From positions 1-56,090 of the forward strand of contig JACQHR010000036.1 of assembly GCA_016198905.1 (NCBI GenBank): a DNA stretch of 56,090 nucleotides, in the 5' to 3' direction. The notes under the pieces were generated by a model. The model had not been told where the DNA came from. It did not search any database and saw nothing but the letters and a program-made list of their open reading frames with translations. Origin of the DNA: Candidatus Omnitrophota bacterium. Its GTDB lineage: Bacteria > Omnitrophota > Gorgyraeia > Aquiviventales > Aquiviventaceae. Numbering within the stretch: the first letter of the stretch is position 1; every line of letters starts with the position of its first letter. The position numbers and the translations under genes are program-made. This document shows positions 8,616 to 16,075 of this stretch, in pieces.

Positions 8616-10229
8616 CTAGATACGACCGCGCTGCTCCCGATGCCAAGACAGATCAACGATCACCATGCCGATGGCGCCCCACAGGAAGACGAACCCCAGC
8701 CACAGCGGAAGAACCGGTGTAGCCACCTGCCGCCTCGTCGTGGCCAACGGGTTACGAAACACAAAGGCCATGTCCGTTTCACCGATGAGCCTCAACGACC
8801 ACTCCCGCTGCAGCTGCGTCAGCGACGGCATGCCAGGCAGCGAGGCTGCCTTCAACCAGACGATGAGGTGCGCGTGACGCAGCGTCTCCAGGGGCTGCTG
8901 TTGCGCGGCGCGCACTTCGGCGAACATCCCCGTGGCCATTGCACGATGGCTGACGGCTGCGAAGAGCCCGCAGGTGTAGGGGAAATTGCATCCGATGAGC
9001 TCGTCGGCTTGGCTGTGTTGATCGATGAGTTGGCCGATCGGGCTCATGAACTGCGGACGGTAGAACGAGGAGCCGTACCCGCGTGTGACATGCTCACTGC
9101 GCAGCGTCAGATCGAGCAGGCTGCTATCCCCGACGACGACAAACCGACGACCTTCTTGTAGAAAGACGGTCGAGTTCACGGCAATCGCCAGACACGTCAG
9201 CATCGCAGGAATCACCCACGCCGCCACACGAACGCGTCCCCGCCATACTCCTTCCATCCATGCATGGATCCGCGTCAATCCCAGCCCGGCCAAGAGGCTG
9301 ATGCCGAGGATGCCTTGTCCGCTGAAGAAACGAAACCGATAGTGGATCACCATGAGCCAGAGGCTCGCCCACAGGCTGAGCAACAGCCGTCCGGCCGTCG
9401 TCGATCGTTCCTTCAGCACCATCCCCAGACCGACCAAGGCAAACAGATAGAGGAGGATCGGCAGCTCCAACTGGGTATTTTCCAGACTGCTCATCGGACC
9501 AAGAGACGCGTGATGCCTCCATAGATGCCACAACCATGGCGATGCCAACGCAAATGTCCATGCGGCTGCACGCAGAAGAAATCCTCGCATCGGGGCATAC
9601 CACAATCCCACCAGCATCCATGAGCACACCATGACCCACGGCATGCCAAGATGCGTATAGAACACCAAGGCCCCGCACAAGACAAACGCCAGCCGCGCAC
9701 GATGAAAGAGTGCGACCAGTCCCACGAGCCACGCCACGATCGCCCAAGAGGCCGCGACGGTGTTGCACGAGACCAGCAGATACGAAAAGGGCAAGACGCT
9801 ACAGAGGGTAGCCCAATACGCGGGCACGCTGCCCCACCACGTCCGCATGAACCACCACGTCGCCAACAGCAGTACCGGATAGGTGACCACGGTGAGAAGG
9901 CGTGCTAGTGTGACCGGCGGCAGATGACACCAATCGAGGCTGAGCACGAGCAGGTGCAGCGCGGGCGGATACAGATGCGGGCGTCCCAGCGGCGCAAACT
10001 CCCAAAAATCGTGCAGGACAACGCCACCCGCGTCGCGAAACGCCTGGATCACATTCAGATGATAGTAGCTATCGAGGAAGAACGGCAGGAGCGGCCACCA
10101 CGAGAGCAGGAGGACGGCGTGTACGAGGATCACGAGCCACGCGGCACGGTCCCACACAGCGCCCGCAGAATCACGGCTCGCGAGACTATTCACTGGCGCG
10201 TCTCGATGAGCGCTGGGACACATCCTCAT
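8616..10229 (-). CDS. polytopic GT-C-like membrane protein (probable glycosyltransferase)
   Basis: This is an integral membrane protein of about 537 residues with roughly ten hydrophobic segments. The first luminal loop reads PLLPFFLDSYYHLNVIQ, with an Asp placed where lipid-phosphate-sugar-dependent GT-C glycosyltransferases carry their catalytic acidic residue. A soluble stretch occurs at about residues 360-490, followed by a last helix. I do not recognise a named family, and the substrate is unknown. The start is uncertain. The ATG at 10229 overlaps rsmE by 44 nt, while a GTG at 10193 overlaps the rsmE stop by only 8 nt and would give 525 residues. Both alternatives begin before the first membrane segment. 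Confidence 0.7.
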   Translation of the reverse strand: MRMCPSAHRDAPVNSLASRDSAGAVWDRAAWLVILVHAVLLLSWWPLLPFFLDSYYHLNVIQAFRDAGGVVLHDFWEFAPLGRPHLYPPALHLLVLSLDWCHLPPVTLARLLTVVTYPVLLLATWWFMRTWWGSVPAYWATLCSVLPFSYLLVSCNTVAASWAIVAWLVGLVALFHRARLAFVLCGALVFYTHLGMPWVMVCSWMLVGLWYAPMRGFLLRAAAWTFALASPWLWHLWRHHASLGPMSSLENTQLELPILLYLFALVGLGMVLKERSTTAGRLLLSLWASLWLMVIHYRFRFFSGQGILGISLLAGLGLTRIHAWMEGVWRGRVRVAAWVIPAMLTCLAIAVNSTVFLQEGRRFVVVGDSSLLDLTLRSEHVTRGYGSSFYRPQFMSPIGQLIDQHSQADELIGCNFPYTCGLFAAVSHRAMATGMFAEVRAAQQQPLETLRHAHLIVWLKAASLPGMPSLTQLQREWSLRLIGETDMAFVFRNPLATTRRQVATPVLPLWLGFVFLWGAIGMVIVDLSWHREQRGRI

Positions 10230-10980
10230 GCTCGTCTCGGTGAGCCAATGCGCCGTGGGTGTAGTGCAGAATGCTCAGGATTGTAAGGGCGGCAGTTTCC
10301 GCTCGCAGCGTCACAGGACCTAAGGACACCGCCTCAGCGCCACGACGTTGCGCTTGCAACACCTCTTCGGGCGTGAAATCACCCTCCGGTCCGATCAGCA
10401 CGGTGACGGCGCGCAACGCTCGGTGTTTCATGAGCACGCCGCCCAACGGCGACGCCTCGACCGCGAGCGTTGGCATGAGGAGCAGCTCGCTGCGATCAGA
10501 CGACTGCAGAAACTGCGAAAGAGAGGTTGGACTCTCAAGCGTTGGAATCATCGGACGGCCGCATTGCTTGGCGGCTTCTCGCACGATGCGCTGCCAGCGG
10601 TTAAGCTTCGCGTGTGCGCGTTCGGTCGTCAGCCGGCTGACGGTTCTGGCCGTCAGCAGTGGGATAATGCGTCGGACTCCCAGCTCCGTCGCTTTCTGGA
10701 TCGCCCACTCAAATCGCTCGGGCTTGATGAGCGCTTGCGCAAGTGTCACCTGCAACTCGGATCCTTCATCGCGCTGCCGTTCATCGATGTGAATAACGAT
10801 CTCCTTGCGGGTGCAGCGCAGAACCGTGCCTCGGTATCGTCCGCCTTCGCCGTCCAGACATTCCACTGGATCGCCAGCCGTAACACGCAACACCGTCACA
10901 AGATGATGCCGCTCGCGAGGATCAGTCACGGTAATGGTGTCACCTTGAATGGCTTGAGGAGCAACGAGAATACGATGCAT
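10186..10980 (-). CDS. rsmE: 16S rRNA m3U1498 methyltransferase
   Basis: RsmE methylates N3 of U1498 in 16S rRNA using S-adenosylmethionine. The N-terminal PUA-like region is followed by a SPOUT domain with the knot motifs VLIGPEGDFTPEE and SLGPVTLRAETAAL. I chose the ATG at 10980, giving 264 residues starting MHRILVAPQ, over a GTG at 11001 because homologues begin near this point. Neither start has a good ribosome-binding site. About 20 extra polar residues follow the family end. It lies downstream of the toxin-antitoxin genes and a small CxxC ORF on the same strand. Confidence 0.92.
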   Translation of the reverse strand: MHRILVAPQAIQGDTITVTDPRERHHLVTVLRVTAGDPVECLDGEGGRYRGTVLRCTRKEIVIHIDERQRDEGSELQVTLAQALIKPERFEWAIQKATELGVRRIIPLLTARTVSRLTTERAHAKLNRWQRIVREAAKQCGRPMIPTLESPTSLSQFLQSSDRSELLLMPTLAVEASPLGGVLMKHRALRAVTVLIGPEGDFTPEEVLQAQRRGAEAVSLGPVTLRAETAALTILSILHYTHGALAHRDEHEDVSQRSSRRASE

Positions 10981-11043
10981 GGGGGAGCCGCGGCTAGTCA
11001 CTTCACAACGTAGCAGCTATTTCGAAACAGGGGACCCTGGGTG

Positions 11044-11190
11044 TTACAGACGAGGCTCGCGCAGCTTGATCAGACACGGCTGGACCTCGACTCGTAATTC
11101 CCGCTTGAGTCGTTGGCCGAACCGGCTGTTTCGACGACGATACCGCTTGGTTGGTTTGCACAGGCTACATGTGGCCGGATGAAGTCTCAT
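11044..11190 (-). CDS. 48-residue basic CxxC protein, unknown
   Basis: A short ORF whose ATG overlaps the stop of the RelE-type toxin by the 4-nt ATGA arrangement seen between true operon genes here. The product starts MRLHPATCSLCKPTKRYRRR and continues as a strongly basic sequence with one more Cys. The CxxC plus Arg-rich pattern recalls small RNA- or ribosome-binding proteins and faintly resembles bL28, but the match is too weak to name. A GAGGTG lies 11 nt before the ATG. It could also be non-coding sequence kept open by chance. Confidence 0.4.
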   Translation of the reverse strand: MRLHPATCSLCKPTKRYRRRNSRFGQRLKRELRVEVQPCLIKLREPRL

Positions 11191-11447
11191 GGACGTTTTA
11201 GCACCTCGTCATGATTGCCGACTACTCTCAGATACACCGTCTCACCCACGAGCTCAAACGTCAGTCGGTACTGCAGGTCGACGCGACTTTCCCAGATCGC
11301 CCGAGTCCCCTGAATCTTCTTCACCTGAAGAGAAGGATGACGAGGATTCGCCACAAGTTGCTTCAGCTGTCGGTCAACTTTTCGCTGGATGTGTCCGGGG
11401 AGTTCTTGGTAGGCTTTTCGGAAGCGTTCGTAGGCGAGGATCTTCAT
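11187..11447 (-). CDS. RelE/ParE-type toxin
   Basis: An 86-residue protein with the RelE/YafQ fold pattern: FRKAYQELPGHIQRKVDRQL for the first helices, a LVANPRHPSLQVKKIQGT hinge, ESRVDLQYRLTFELV strands and a final VVGNHDEVLKR. Proteins of this fold are usually mRNA interferases or gyrase poisons. The C-terminal HDEV is typical of the mRNase branch, so that activity is more likely. Its ATG overlaps the preceding antitoxin stop by 4 nt, so expression is coupled with the antitoxin made first. Confidence 0.85.
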   Translation of the reverse strand: MKILAYERFRKAYQELPGHIQRKVDRQLKQLVANPRHPSLQVKKIQGTRAIWESRVDLQYRLTFELVGETVYLRVVGNHDEVLKRP

Positions 11448-11692
11448 CGGCGCTTGAGCGCCTTGAGCAATCCTTTCAGAGTTCCATTTCCCACAAGACG
11501 CCTGGAGCGCTTATCAGCTTCGGCTTCGCGCTCCCATGCTTGCCATCGCTTCGACCAAAAATAGAGCTGCGTGGGATCAATCGTATCTCGTGCTTTGAGA
11601 AAGTACACATAGGCCCTGACCTCCCGAAGCTCAGAAGGGGGAAGTGTTCGAATTTCCTGAATGACTTCGTTCGCAAGACCGCTTTTCGTCAT
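11444..11692 (-). CDS. antitoxin of the RelE-type pair
   Basis: An 82-residue protein directly upstream of, and overlapping, the toxin gene. It has a helical N-terminus (NEVIQEIRTLPPSELREVRA) followed by a charged C-terminal half ending in GLLKALKRR. I see no clear MazE/AbrB or RHH DNA-binding motif, and it resembles short DUF2281-like antitoxins. The assignment rests mainly on gene arrangement. GAGG lies 5 nt before the ATG and a promoter is visible upstream. Confidence 0.72.
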   Translation of the reverse strand: MTKSGLANEVIQEIRTLPPSELREVRAYVYFLKARDTIDPTQLYFWSKRWQAWEREAEADKRSRRLVGNGTLKGLLKALKRR

Positions 11693-11713
11693 GGTGTCCT
11701 CGACTGCAAAAGG

Positions 11714-11743
11714 AGCTTACCACATCGTTCGCCATCTGGTCAA
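11714..11743 (-). promoter_or_regulatory. promoter of the toxin-antitoxin operon
   Basis: On the minus strand TTGACC (11738-11743) is followed after 18 nt by TAAGCT (11714-11719). Transcription would start near 11707, about 15 nt before the antitoxin ATG. The -35 box lies only 12 bp from the nearest tRNA-tail repeat. Confidence 0.5.
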
Positions 11744-11754
11744 TGAACGATGAT

Positions 11755-12103
11755 GAGAAGAAACGTGGAGCAGCGGGGGATCGGCGCCTCCACTCGCTTT
11801 GCTCGTTCCGGTCGCCGCCCGGCCCTCCCAAGGAAGTCGCCGCTCCTATTCGTCGCGGCTCGCTAATTTGGGTCGGGCCTCCCTTCGATCCCTATAGCTC
11901 CACGAGAGAGAAGAAACGATGGTGGAGCAGCGGGGGATCGGCGCCTCCGGCCCCAAAGAATGCAACCGGGCCTCCGGTAGCCGCCCGCGCCTCCCAAGGT
12001 GGTCGTCGCTCGCTACTCGCTCGCGACTCCGTCAATCTTAGTCGGCGCTCCCTTCGATCCCCTGAGTTCTTGACGAGAAGAAACGTGGAGCAGCGGGGGA
12101 TCG
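11755..12103 (-). repeat. three direct copies of the tRNA-Ala 3' end with flank (period 152-168 bp)
   Basis: Copies lie at 11755-11783, 11907-11940 and 12075-12103. The first and third are identical over 29 bp, and the second has a 3-bp insertion plus two more bases of offset. Each contains the last 18 nt of the tRNA-Ala gene (at 11766-11783, 11923-11940 and 12086-12103) plus about 11 bp of its 3' flank. The spacers are also related: blocks at 11814-11833 and 11980-11999 match at 18 of 20 positions, and a CCCTTCGATCCC block recurs before copies two and three. The array therefore has tandem units of 152 and 168 bp. No other gene is evident in this 390-bp stretch. Confidence 0.85.
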
Positions 12104-12158
12104 AACCCCGGGCCTCGACAGTGCGATTGTCGCGCTCTCCCAGCTGAGCTACTGCCCC
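12086..12158 (-). tRNA. tRNA-Ala (anticodon CGC)
   Basis: A complete 73-nt cloverleaf can be folded on the minus strand. It has a 7-bp acceptor stem, a D arm GCTC-AGCTGGGA-GAGC, an anticodon stem CGACA/TGTCG with loop ATCGCAC, a 5-nt variable loop and a T arm with TTCGATC. U33 precedes the anticodon CGC, which reads GCG alanine codons. The third acceptor pair is G-U, the main alanine identity element, and the discriminator base is A. CCA is not encoded. The anticodon loop has an unusual A32-C38 combination. Confidence 0.93.
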
Positions 12159-12169
12159 ATCAGCCTGTC

Positions 12170-12197
12170 AATTTAACAGACACTATTCTGGCATCAA
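12170..12197 (-). promoter_or_regulatory. possible tRNA-Ala promoter
   Basis: TTGATG (12192-12197) and TAAATT (12170-12175) are 16 nt apart on the minus strand, 11 nt before the tRNA 5' end. The match to consensus is partial. Confidence 0.35.
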
Positions 12198-12298
12198 ATG
12201 GAAGAGTCGTCAAACCAACACGGCCTTCACGTTCTCCATCGCCCATTAGTAACGTTGTCTTCCCTGGGGGCGCTCTGTGTGCAGTTGCGTGAGTCTGC

Positions 12299-12526
12299 CT
12301 AGTCGCGCAGTAACGGAATATAAAGGGCTAGGCGGAAACACAGGTAGCTCACGACGAACAAGAGCACCCCAAAGAGATACCGGTACCGAATCAACTGTTC
12401 ATCAAGCGTCACTAAGGTGCGATTCAAGGCACGGCTGAACTGTAGCAGTGGGTGAGGAAACAGCACAAACGATGCCCCTGCCACCACACACACGAGACTT
12501 ACGAAAAGCAGCCCAGAATCTGGCAT
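12299..12526 (-). CDS. small membrane protein of the pilus operon, unknown
   Basis: A 75-residue protein with two hydrophobic segments, about residues 5-25 and 50-72, joined by a polar stretch containing LVTLDEQLIRYRYL. It has a very strong ribosome-binding site (AAAGGAGGAGGAC before the ATG). It follows the pilin gene by 16 nt and is the last gene of the pilus operon. I do not recognise the family. A role as an inner-membrane accessory of the pilus is suggested only by position. Confidence 0.75.
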   Translation of the reverse strand: MPDSGLLFVSLVCVVAGASFVLFPHPLLQFSRALNRTLVTLDEQLIRYRYLFGVLLFVVSYLCFRLALYIPLLRD

Positions 12527-12542
12527 GTCCTCCTCCTTTCAA

Positions 12543-12980
12543 TCAAGGACACGCGACAGCAGTTGGATCCAGTCCTGCAGATACCGCGAAATTCCCACAG
12601 ACTGTTCCAACTGCATGCGTGATGCCAAGAACCTTAGTAGCGTACGCTCCTCCCGTTCGCGCCAGTGATGCGCTGTTCGCTGTTAGCGTGAGATTCGTAG
12701 GAATGATTCCCCAGGATTTTGTTGTAAGCGGATTCGCTGGATCGATCATGTCTAAGTCCGCCGCGGTCGCAGTGTAGACGTTCGTGGGCGATTGAGCTTT
12801 GTACCGTCCTTCGGCGCTGCGGATCGTACCTAACAACTGGAGCGCTTCAGCCGCCCGTGCTTTTTCTGTCGCCCTAATGTACTGCGGAAGAGCGATCGAC
12901 GCCAAAATTGCAATGATGATGACGACCATCAAGAGCTCAAGCAGGGTGAACCCGCGTTGAGACTCGCGTAGGCTTCTCAT
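12543..12980 (-). CDS. type IV pilin / pseudopilin
   Basis: A 145-residue prepilin with the leader MRSLRESQRG, cleaved before FTLLELLMVVIIIAILASIA. It has the required Glu at +5 and the hydrophobic N-terminal helix that both anchors and assembles the subunit. Two Cys near the C-terminus (TVCGN and VACP) could form the D-region disulfide of major pilins. The start at 12980 has a perfect AGGAGGT site 4 nt upstream. The longer frame reaching 13046 has none. Placed after pilC at the end of the operon, it may be the major pilin. Confidence 0.92.
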   Translation of the reverse strand: MRSLRESQRGFTLLELLMVVIIIAILASIALPQYIRATEKARAAEALQLLGTIRSAEGRYKAQSPTNVYTATAADLDMIDPANPLTTKSWGIIPTNLTLTANSASLARTGGAYATKVLGITHAVGTVCGNFAVSAGLDPTAVACP

Positions 12981-13069
12981 CACAACCTCCTTGTTATCGT
13001 TCCCGTTTGCCTTGCTCGTTCTGTTCCCTACCACCGCACAAGCCACGCGTCGCTGCCCTCACCTCCTTT

Positions 13070-14320
13070 TTAGTGGTGTGACGACAATACTCCGCCTGAC
13101 GACAGTTGAAATAGTGGCATGAAAATCGAAAGGACAATAAACAGGACGACGACCCCCATAAAGACGATCGCAATCGGCTCAAACAGCCGCGTCATTCTGG
13201 CGATGAACGTCGAGACGCGCTCTTCGTAATAGGCGGCCATCCGGCCCGTCATCTTGGACAACTCGCCGACCTCTTCCCCCACTTGCACCATTTGGACGGT
13301 CATGGGCGGAAACAGCCCGGTTTCCTCCATCGGCTGGGCCATGGTCTTGCCTTCCTTGACGTAGTCCTTAATGTTGTTGATGGCTTGGCCGTAGACCTTG
13401 TTCGTGGAGCTGTTCCCAAGAATCTCCAAACTGGAGAGCAGCGGCACCCCGCTTTCCAGCAGGGTGGCCAACCCCCGTGAGAACTCCGCCAACTGGAGAT
13501 AGGTAAACAGCGATTTAAAGAGCGGCAGGTGCAGCAGCACCCGGTCGCGCATCCATTGGCCTGAGTCCGTCGCGAGATAGCGCCGCACAAGGTAGATCAT
13601 CGCGGCCGCCCCCCCAATTACGACCACCACATAGCGCCGCGCGGCATCGCTGATGCCAATCACGATGCGGGTAATCAGCGGCAGCTCCATGCCTTCCATG
13701 CTGGCAAACATCTCGGCAAACTTCGGGATGAGCCAATAGACGAAGACCCCCATCACGGCAATCGCCGCCACTCCAAGAAAGGCCGGATACGTCATGGCGG
13801 TCTTCGCTTCGTTCTGCAAGTGTTGCGCGGACTCCAGATGACGCGAAAGCTGTTGCAAGGACTGCGCCAGGTGGCCGCTCGCCTCACCCGTTTCCACGAG
13901 GTTCACCCAGAGGTTGGAAAAAATCTTCGGGTGTTTGGTCAGCGCATCCCGCAACGTATGTCCGCCTGCCACGTCGCGGCGGACGTCTTCCAATGCCAGC
14001 AAGAGCTTTTGGCTCTCAACTTGCGCCGAAACCACCTCAAGACTGCGCAGCAACGGCACCCCGGCGCCCACCAGCGTCGCCAACTGCTGGCACAACAGCA
14101 CTTGGTCCTCGGTCGTCACGCGCACATGCATGCGGCGCGCCATGACTCGACGCACCAGCGGCTTCGCCTCCCCCTGTGCGGCATGTTTGCGGGCAATGGA
14201 GGTTACCAAGAGCCCGCGATGCTGCAGGACCGAGACGACTTCGTCCTCCGTCACCGCATCGAGGTGCCCGGTCTGCACCGATCCCTCTTGATCTCTGGCG
14301 ATATAGGCGAAGCTTGGCAT
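13070..14320 (-). CDS. pilC: PilC/GspF inner-membrane platform protein
   Basis: PilC/GspF forms the inner-membrane platform on which pilins or pseudopilins are assembled. The 416-residue protein has two repeats of the T2SSF domain (about residues 75-200 and 280-400) and three hydrophobic segments near 180, 225 and 385. Family motifs include LCQQLATLVGAGVPLLRSLE and FSRGLATLLESGVPLLSSLE. It starts within the last base of the pilB stop. The pilC/gspF choice follows from its pilM-N-O-like neighbours. Confidence 0.94.
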   Translation of the reverse strand: MPSFAYIARDQEGSVQTGHLDAVTEDEVVSVLQHRGLLVTSIARKHAAQGEAKPLVRRVMARRMHVRVTTEDQVLLCQQLATLVGAGVPLLRSLEVVSAQVESQKLLLALEDVRRDVAGGHTLRDALTKHPKIFSNLWVNLVETGEASGHLAQSLQQLSRHLESAQHLQNEAKTAMTYPAFLGVAAIAVMGVFVYWLIPKFAEMFASMEGMELPLITRIVIGISDAARRYVVVVIGGAAAMIYLVRRYLATDSGQWMRDRVLLHLPLFKSLFTYLQLAEFSRGLATLLESGVPLLSSLEILGNSSTNKVYGQAINNIKDYVKEGKTMAQPMEETGLFPPMTVQMVQVGEEVGELSKMTGRMAAYYEERVSTFIARMTRLFEPIAIVFMGVVVLFIVLSIFMPLFQLSSGGVLSSHH

Positions 14321-16038
14321 CAGCGATCGAGTAAGATCACGCCCTCCAACTCTTCCAAGCTGGTCAACCCCTCTCGCACTTTGATGAGCCCTTCATCCCA
14401 CAACGTCGACATCTTCCCGGCCTGCACCGCAATATCTTTGAGCGTGTGGGCCGGCGAGCCTTTCGCAATCTCATTACGCAACTCACGCGGCAGCACCATC
14501 ACCTCGTACACCCCCAACCGTCCCCGATACCCCGTATTGACGCAGTGCTCGCATCCCTTGGCCTTGTACAAGAGCTCTTCGGTGATGTGGAACCGATCGC
14601 GCGTCTCCGACAGCGGCTCGTAGGCCTGCTTGCAACGGTCACAGAGTTTGCGCAGCAACCGTTGGGCCACGACGAGGCTGATGGTCGAGGAGAGCAGGTA
14701 GGGCGCCATCCCGATGTCGATCAAGCGGCTCACCGCGCTGGGCGCATCGTTCGTGTGCAAGGTGCTGAAGACGAGGTGCCCGGTGAGTGCCGCGCGCACG
14801 CAGATTTCAGCGGTCTCTTGGTCGCGCGTCTCTCCCACCATGATAATGTCCGGGTCTTGACGCATGAACGCGCGAAGCCCCGCGGCAAAGGTCAACCCGA
14901 TCGAGGGCTTGATTTGAACTTGGTTGACGCCCTCCAGACGATACTCCACCGGGTCTTCAATCGTCAGGATGTTCTTGGTCGGCGAATTGATTTCGTTGAG
15001 CGCTGCATACAGCGTCGTGGATTTTCCCGACCCGGTCGGCCCGGTGAGCAGAATCAGCCCATAGGGGTCACGAATCGCGGAGCGAAAATCCTCCAGCGCC
15101 TTGGGAGCAAACCCGAGGCGGCCCAAATCAAGCAGCGACGGAGACTTGTCCAAAATGCGGATGACGACCTTCTCGCCGTAGATGGACGGGATGCTCGAGA
15201 CGCGAAAGTCGATGCCCCGGCCTTCCATCATCATGATGAAGCCGCCATCTTGCGGCAGGCGCTTCTGGGCGATGTCGAGCTTGCAGAGGATCTTGATGCG
15301 CGAGATGATCGCGGCGTGCAGCCGTTTATCCGGCGGAGAAATTTCGCACAGCGCCCCGTCGATGCGATACCGCAGACTGATGCGCTCTTTGAACGGCTCG
15401 ATGTGGATGTCGCTCGCGCGCTCCTTGATCGCCTGCCGGATGATCAAATCCACCAGCCGAATGACCGGCGCGTCTTCCGCCGCTTGCTTGAGCCGGTCCA
15501 AGTCGAGCGTTTCGTCTTCCTCGCCTGTCGAACTTTCCTGCTCGCCGATCTTATAGGACTGCCCGATCGCCTCCCGCAGCATCGTGTCGCCGCCATAGAA
15601 CCGGTCGATGGCCTGCTCCAAATCGGCTCTCGTGGTGACCACCGGATTGATATCGCAGCGGCTGACGCGACACAGGTTATCCATCGTGATCAGATCGAGC
15701 GGATTCACACAGGCGACGGTGAGAGAGTTGAGATTACGGGCAAGCGGCAGCACGAGGTGCTGTCTGGCAAACTCTTCTGAGACGATCTGCTCGAGCCCGT
15801 CTCCTTTGCGAGGGCTGAGCAGGCCCGACGCGCTCGTGGTAAAGGGAATGCCCAGCTGGCGGCTCAGCGCCGAGGCGATGTCATGCTCCGTCGTCAACCC
15901 CAGCTCGATGAGCACCTCGCCAATGCGCTTGGTCGTGCCGCGCTGCACCTCAAGCGCTTTGGCCAGCTGCTCCTGTGTGACCGTGCCATTGCGGAGCAGC
16001 AGCTCACCGATTTTTTCTGCCGTCTTCAACATGGACAT
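14320..16038 (-). CDS. pilB: PilB/GspE assembly ATPase
   Basis: This is the cytoplasmic hexameric ATPase that powers pilus extension or pseudopilus assembly. It has an N-terminal MshEN domain at about residues 8-150, a Walker A motif (GPTGSGKST) near 331-339, and Walker B and Asp/His boxes near 395-430. The tetracysteine zinc motif CDRCKQAY...CEHCVNTG lies near 470-505. MshEN domains of this kind can bind c-di-GMP, which is notable because the operon leader is a c-di-GMP riboswitch. The start at 16038 has AAGGA 9 nt upstream. Confidence 0.95.
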   Translation of the reverse strand: MSMLKTAEKIGELLLRNGTVTQEQLAKALEVQRGTTKRIGEVLIELGLTTEHDIASALSRQLGIPFTTSASGLLSPRKGDGLEQIVSEEFARQHLVLPLARNLNSLTVACVNPLDLITMDNLCRVSRCDINPVVTTRADLEQAIDRFYGGDTMLREAIGQSYKIGEQESSTGEEDETLDLDRLKQAAEDAPVIRLVDLIIRQAIKERASDIHIEPFKERISLRYRIDGALCEISPPDKRLHAAIISRIKILCKLDIAQKRLPQDGGFIMMMEGRGIDFRVSSIPSIYGEKVVIRILDKSPSLLDLGRLGFAPKALEDFRSAIRDPYGLILLTGPTGSGKSTTLYAALNEINSPTKNILTIEDPVEYRLEGVNQVQIKPSIGLTFAAGLRAFMRQDPDIIMVGETRDQETAEICVRAALTGHLVFSTLHTNDAPSAVSRLIDIGMAPYLLSSTISLVVAQRLLRKLCDRCKQAYEPLSETRDRFHITEELLYKAKGCEHCVNTGYRGRLGVYEVMVLPRELRNEIAKGSPAHTLKDIAVQAGKMSTLWDEGLIKVREGLTSLEELEGVILLDR

Positions 16039-16075
16039 GGCTGACCGTCCTTACGTGCCCCTCGCCGTCACCGCT

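Noticed and set aside
11044..11190. Ribosomal protein bL28
   Set aside because: The CxxC and Arg-rich stretch is suggestive, but the length is too short and the bL28 core motifs do not align convincingly.
11743..12147. 134-codon plus-strand ORF rich in Pro, Ser and Arg
   Set aside because: It runs antisense through the tRNA-Ala gene and the tail repeats. Its end (RGIEPRASTVRLSRSPS) is the well-known false translation of an antisense tRNA.
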